DNA of 64,000 nt from Armatimonadota bacterium (lineage in GTDB: Bacteria; Armatimonadota; UBA5829; DTJY01): the NCBI GenBank assembly GCA_023511795.1, contig JAIMAU010000007.1, forward strand, positions 1 to 64,000. Direction: 5' to 3'. The position numbers were made by a program, and so were the translations under genes. The notes under the pieces are model-generated. The model was not told the DNA's origin. It was given only the letters and a program-made list of their open reading frames with translations, and searched no databases. Positions 62,156 through 64,000 of this stretch are shown in pieces (the first letter of the stretch is position 1; every line of letters starts with the position of its first letter).

Positions 62156-64000
62156 CTACTGCCGAACCAGCTTTACGGCATCAGCAACTACTATGTAGCC
62201 AGTGGTCGCCCAGCAAGAGAGGTTGACATGGTTGCTCCCTGCTGCAAATGTCTTCGTTGTAAGGGAGTTCCACTTTCCACCATTGGTCTGCTGGTTTACC
62301 TTTATGGTTGTATTTCCGCCACTATAGTAGACGATGTATGGGGCTTGAGTAGACCGGTTTGTTCCAACCGTCCACCATGCGTAGACGGTAAAGCTTCCCG
62401 GACCTATGAGGCTGAAGTTCCACACTGCATGGTCGCTGGTTGCAGCAGTGGGTCTCCAGCGGTAGTTCGACCCATACTTATCCGTGGAGGAAGTACCTGT
62501 GGACCAGTTGGCCGATGCGGAGAATCCAGCGTCGGAGTTGTCTATGATCACTTGGGATTCCCATGTAGTTGCGGTTGCCTGATTGCTCTGGCCAGACTCG
62601 TTTTCAGCCGCATCGTATGCCGACACTTTGTATGAATAGGTTGTCTTCTCTGGAAGCCCAGTATTCGAGTAGCTAGTGCCGGTTACGGATGTCAGGTACG
62701 TGCCGTTCCTGTAAATCTTGTAGCCAGCTACGCCGACGTTATCCGTTGATGCGGTCCAGCTTAGGTTAATCTGGCTCTTCGAGACAGCCGTGGCAGTAAG
62801 GTTGGTTGGCGTGCTCGGCGGTGTAAGGTCAGACGAGGTCATTTGGAAGCGCACTGCATCTGCAACAACAATGTAGCCGGTCGAGCCGGTGCCGTTGTGT
62901 AGCTTTACTGAGCCGCTGATGCCTTGCATGTATACTTTCCTAGTAACCAGGGTGACCCATGTACCTCCACCGGACTGCTGGTTGATGCTCACTGTTTGCG
63001 AGCCATTATACCAGGTGACTACATAGGGTGCGTTAGTCGCCCTGTTGGAGCCCTGGGTATACCAGCAGTAGACAGTGTAGTAGCCTGACACGTCAATAGG
63101 CGGGGTCCACGTCGCCGAGCCTGTTTCTGTTACTGCAGTGCTTCGGTAAATGTAGTCCGTACCGTACTTGCCTGTTGTAGAAGTTCCTGAGGTCCAGGCT
63201 CCTACGAGCGTGGCCGCGGTGTTGTCCATGATAATGTCTGTAACGGCTGGGGTTGTTCGTACCGACGGCGAACTTTGCGCCGATTCGTTGCCTCGAGCGT
63301 CATAGGCGCTTACCTTGTAGGTATAGGTTGTGTTCCCCCAGCATGTAGTGTCAGAGTAGCTAGTCGTGGTGCTTGTGCCGATCTGGACGGAATTCCGATA
63401 GATCTTATACCCTGCCACGCCAACATTGTCTGTGGAAGCTGTCCACGACAGGTTAATCTGCGACCGCGATACTGCCGTGGTGGTCAAGTTTGTTGGCACA
63501 CTCGGCGGAGTCGAATCCTGATTCGTGGTGCCCGTCACAGGCGAACACAAAGCTGACACGTTGTGGTCTGCATCCTCGGCCGCTACCTGATAGGTGTAGG
63601 TAGTTGATGGGACGAGGTTTGTATCCGAGTAAGTCGTCGTCATTGGTACGGCAATCTCAACGCCGTTTCGATATAGCCTGTAGTTGGTTACCCCAACATT
63701 ATCAGTTGAGGCGTTCCAGCTTAGGTCAATTCGACTTTCGGATATGGGAGTCGCGGTCAGCCCCGTCGGCACACTAGGAGGTGTGCCATCAAGTGTCCTG
63801 CCTTCATAAGGGGCACTCCTGGATGACTCGTTATTTGCGGCGTCGTACGCTGACACCTCATAGGTATAAGTCGTAAGTTCAGCCAGTCCAGTATCGCTGT
63901 AAGAGGTATTGGTTGTCGTTGCAATCTGGTTGCCGTTGCGATAGACCTTATACCCAACGACCTCTACGTTGTCGGTTGAAGTTGTCCACGCAATGTCTAT
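62156..64000 (-). CDS. large FN3/golvesin-type repeat protein, C-terminal part (runs off window)
   Basis: The frame is open from the right edge to a TAG at 62156, giving 614 visible residues with no start; a GTG at 63856 lies inside a repeat and is not the start. The order is three fibronectin III domains, a golvesin C-terminal-like beta domain, a fourth FN3 and a second golvesin-like domain. FN3 copies share LSWTASTDNVGVAGYKIYRN and TYSYKVSAYDA. Both golvesin copies share TGKYG or TDKYG, FTVYAWWT-like strands and GYIVVADAV. Such tails occur on secreted polysaccharide-active or adhesive proteins; the catalytic part, if any, lies beyond the window. Confidence 0.88.
   Translation of the reverse strand: MDIAWTTSTDNVEVVGYKVYRNGNQIATTTNTSYSDTGLAELTTYTYEVSAYDAANNESSRSAPYEGRTLDGTPPSVPTGLTATPISESRIDLSWNASTDNVGVTNYRLYRNGVEIAVPMTTTYSDTNLVPSTTYTYQVAAEDADHNVSALCSPVTGTTNQDSTPPSVPTNLTTTAVSRSQINLSWTASTDNVGVAGYKIYRNSVQIGTSTTTSYSDTTCWGNTTYTYKVSAYDARGNESAQSSPSVRTTPAVTDIIMDNTAATLVGAWTSGTSTTGKYGTDYIYRSTAVTETGSATWTPPIDVSGYYTVYCWYTQGSNRATNAPYVVTWYNGSQTVSINQQSGGGTWVTLVTRKVYMQGISGSVKLHNGTGSTGYIVVADAVRFQMTSSDLTPPSTPTNLTATAVSKSQINLSWTASTDNVGVAGYKIYRNGTYLTSVTGTSYSNTGLPEKTTYSYKVSAYDAAENESGQSNQATATTWESQVIIDNSDAGFSASANWSTGTSSTDKYGSNYRWRPTAATSDHAVWNFSLIGPGSFTVYAWWTVGTNRSTQAPYIVYYSGGNTTIKVNQQTNGGKWNSLTTKTFAAGSNHVNLSCWATTGYIVVADAVKLVRQ

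Overview
The window is about 64 kb of bacterial chromosome of moderate GC content (roughly 46-48% by eye), with strong GGAGG-type ribosome binding sites, sigma-70-like promoters and dense gene packing. It carries four tRNA genes and no rRNA, integrase, transposase or CRISPR array. The mix of genes suggests a free-living heterotroph from a deep-branching, poorly cultured phylum: system II cytochrome c maturation, many secreted carbohydrate-active proteins and sulfatases, GsiB-like stress proteins, a dnaG-rpoD operon and a large fibronectin III/golvesin-type surface protein. Armatimonadota is my best guess from gene content alone, with low confidence.

Left part (1-5.7 kb): a CBS-domain fragment, a GNAT acetyltransferase and two secreted sugar-active proteins (six-hairpin and GH99-like) on the minus strand, then a Val-Asp-Phe-Thr tRNA cluster behind two tandem, near-consensus promoters. 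From 5.8 to 12.7 kb a plus-strand run encodes nucleotide-sugar and surface-glycan functions (galU, DegT aminotransferase, a second nucleotidyltransferase, a WecG/TagA glycosyltransferase) with ahcY, a PfkB kinase and a ComF-type phosphoribosyltransferase among them. It is followed by a GH15 glucoamylase, a MarC membrane protein and a RimK-like ATP-grasp ligase.

Central part (17-34 kb): four small GsiB/Em-like stress-protein genes built from a 20-residue repeat, with structured leaders, meet a convergent seven-gene minus-strand block (secreted protein - dnaG - rpoD - coaX - dusB - acyl-ACP-reductase-like dehydrogenase - RsbW-like ATPase). Then come a soluble sensor kinase, dut, an unrecognised TIM-barrel-like enzyme and glutamate dehydrogenase, which converge on gyrB. 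GyrB carries an unusual acidic insert.

From 34 to 41 kb a plus-strand block joins an NHL propeller protein, ResB, a seven-heme cytochrome c, CcsA, a siroheme-type dehydrogenase, HemA and a second CcsA/HemX-like protein, so heme synthesis and cytochrome c maturation are encoded together. From 41 to 51 kb lie an orphan mraZ paired with a zinc-ribbon protein behind a strong promoter with MraZ-box-like repeats, a GH32/43-type lipoprotein, the decayed remnant of a paralogue, a sulfatase and a DUF892 gene interrupted by an in-frame stop.

The right part (51-64 kb) is mostly minus strand: ppdK, a BsuPI-domain protein, mazG with a separate YabN-like methylase gene, a PpiC-type foldase, a WhiG/FliA-type sigma factor, glgA with a response regulator, and the C-terminal portion of a large FN3/golvesin protein that runs off the window. 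The observations I rate highest are the GsiB-like cluster with its leader RNAs, the acyl-ACP-reductase-like gene in the dnaG-rpoD block, the mraZ control region and the dusB start anomaly.
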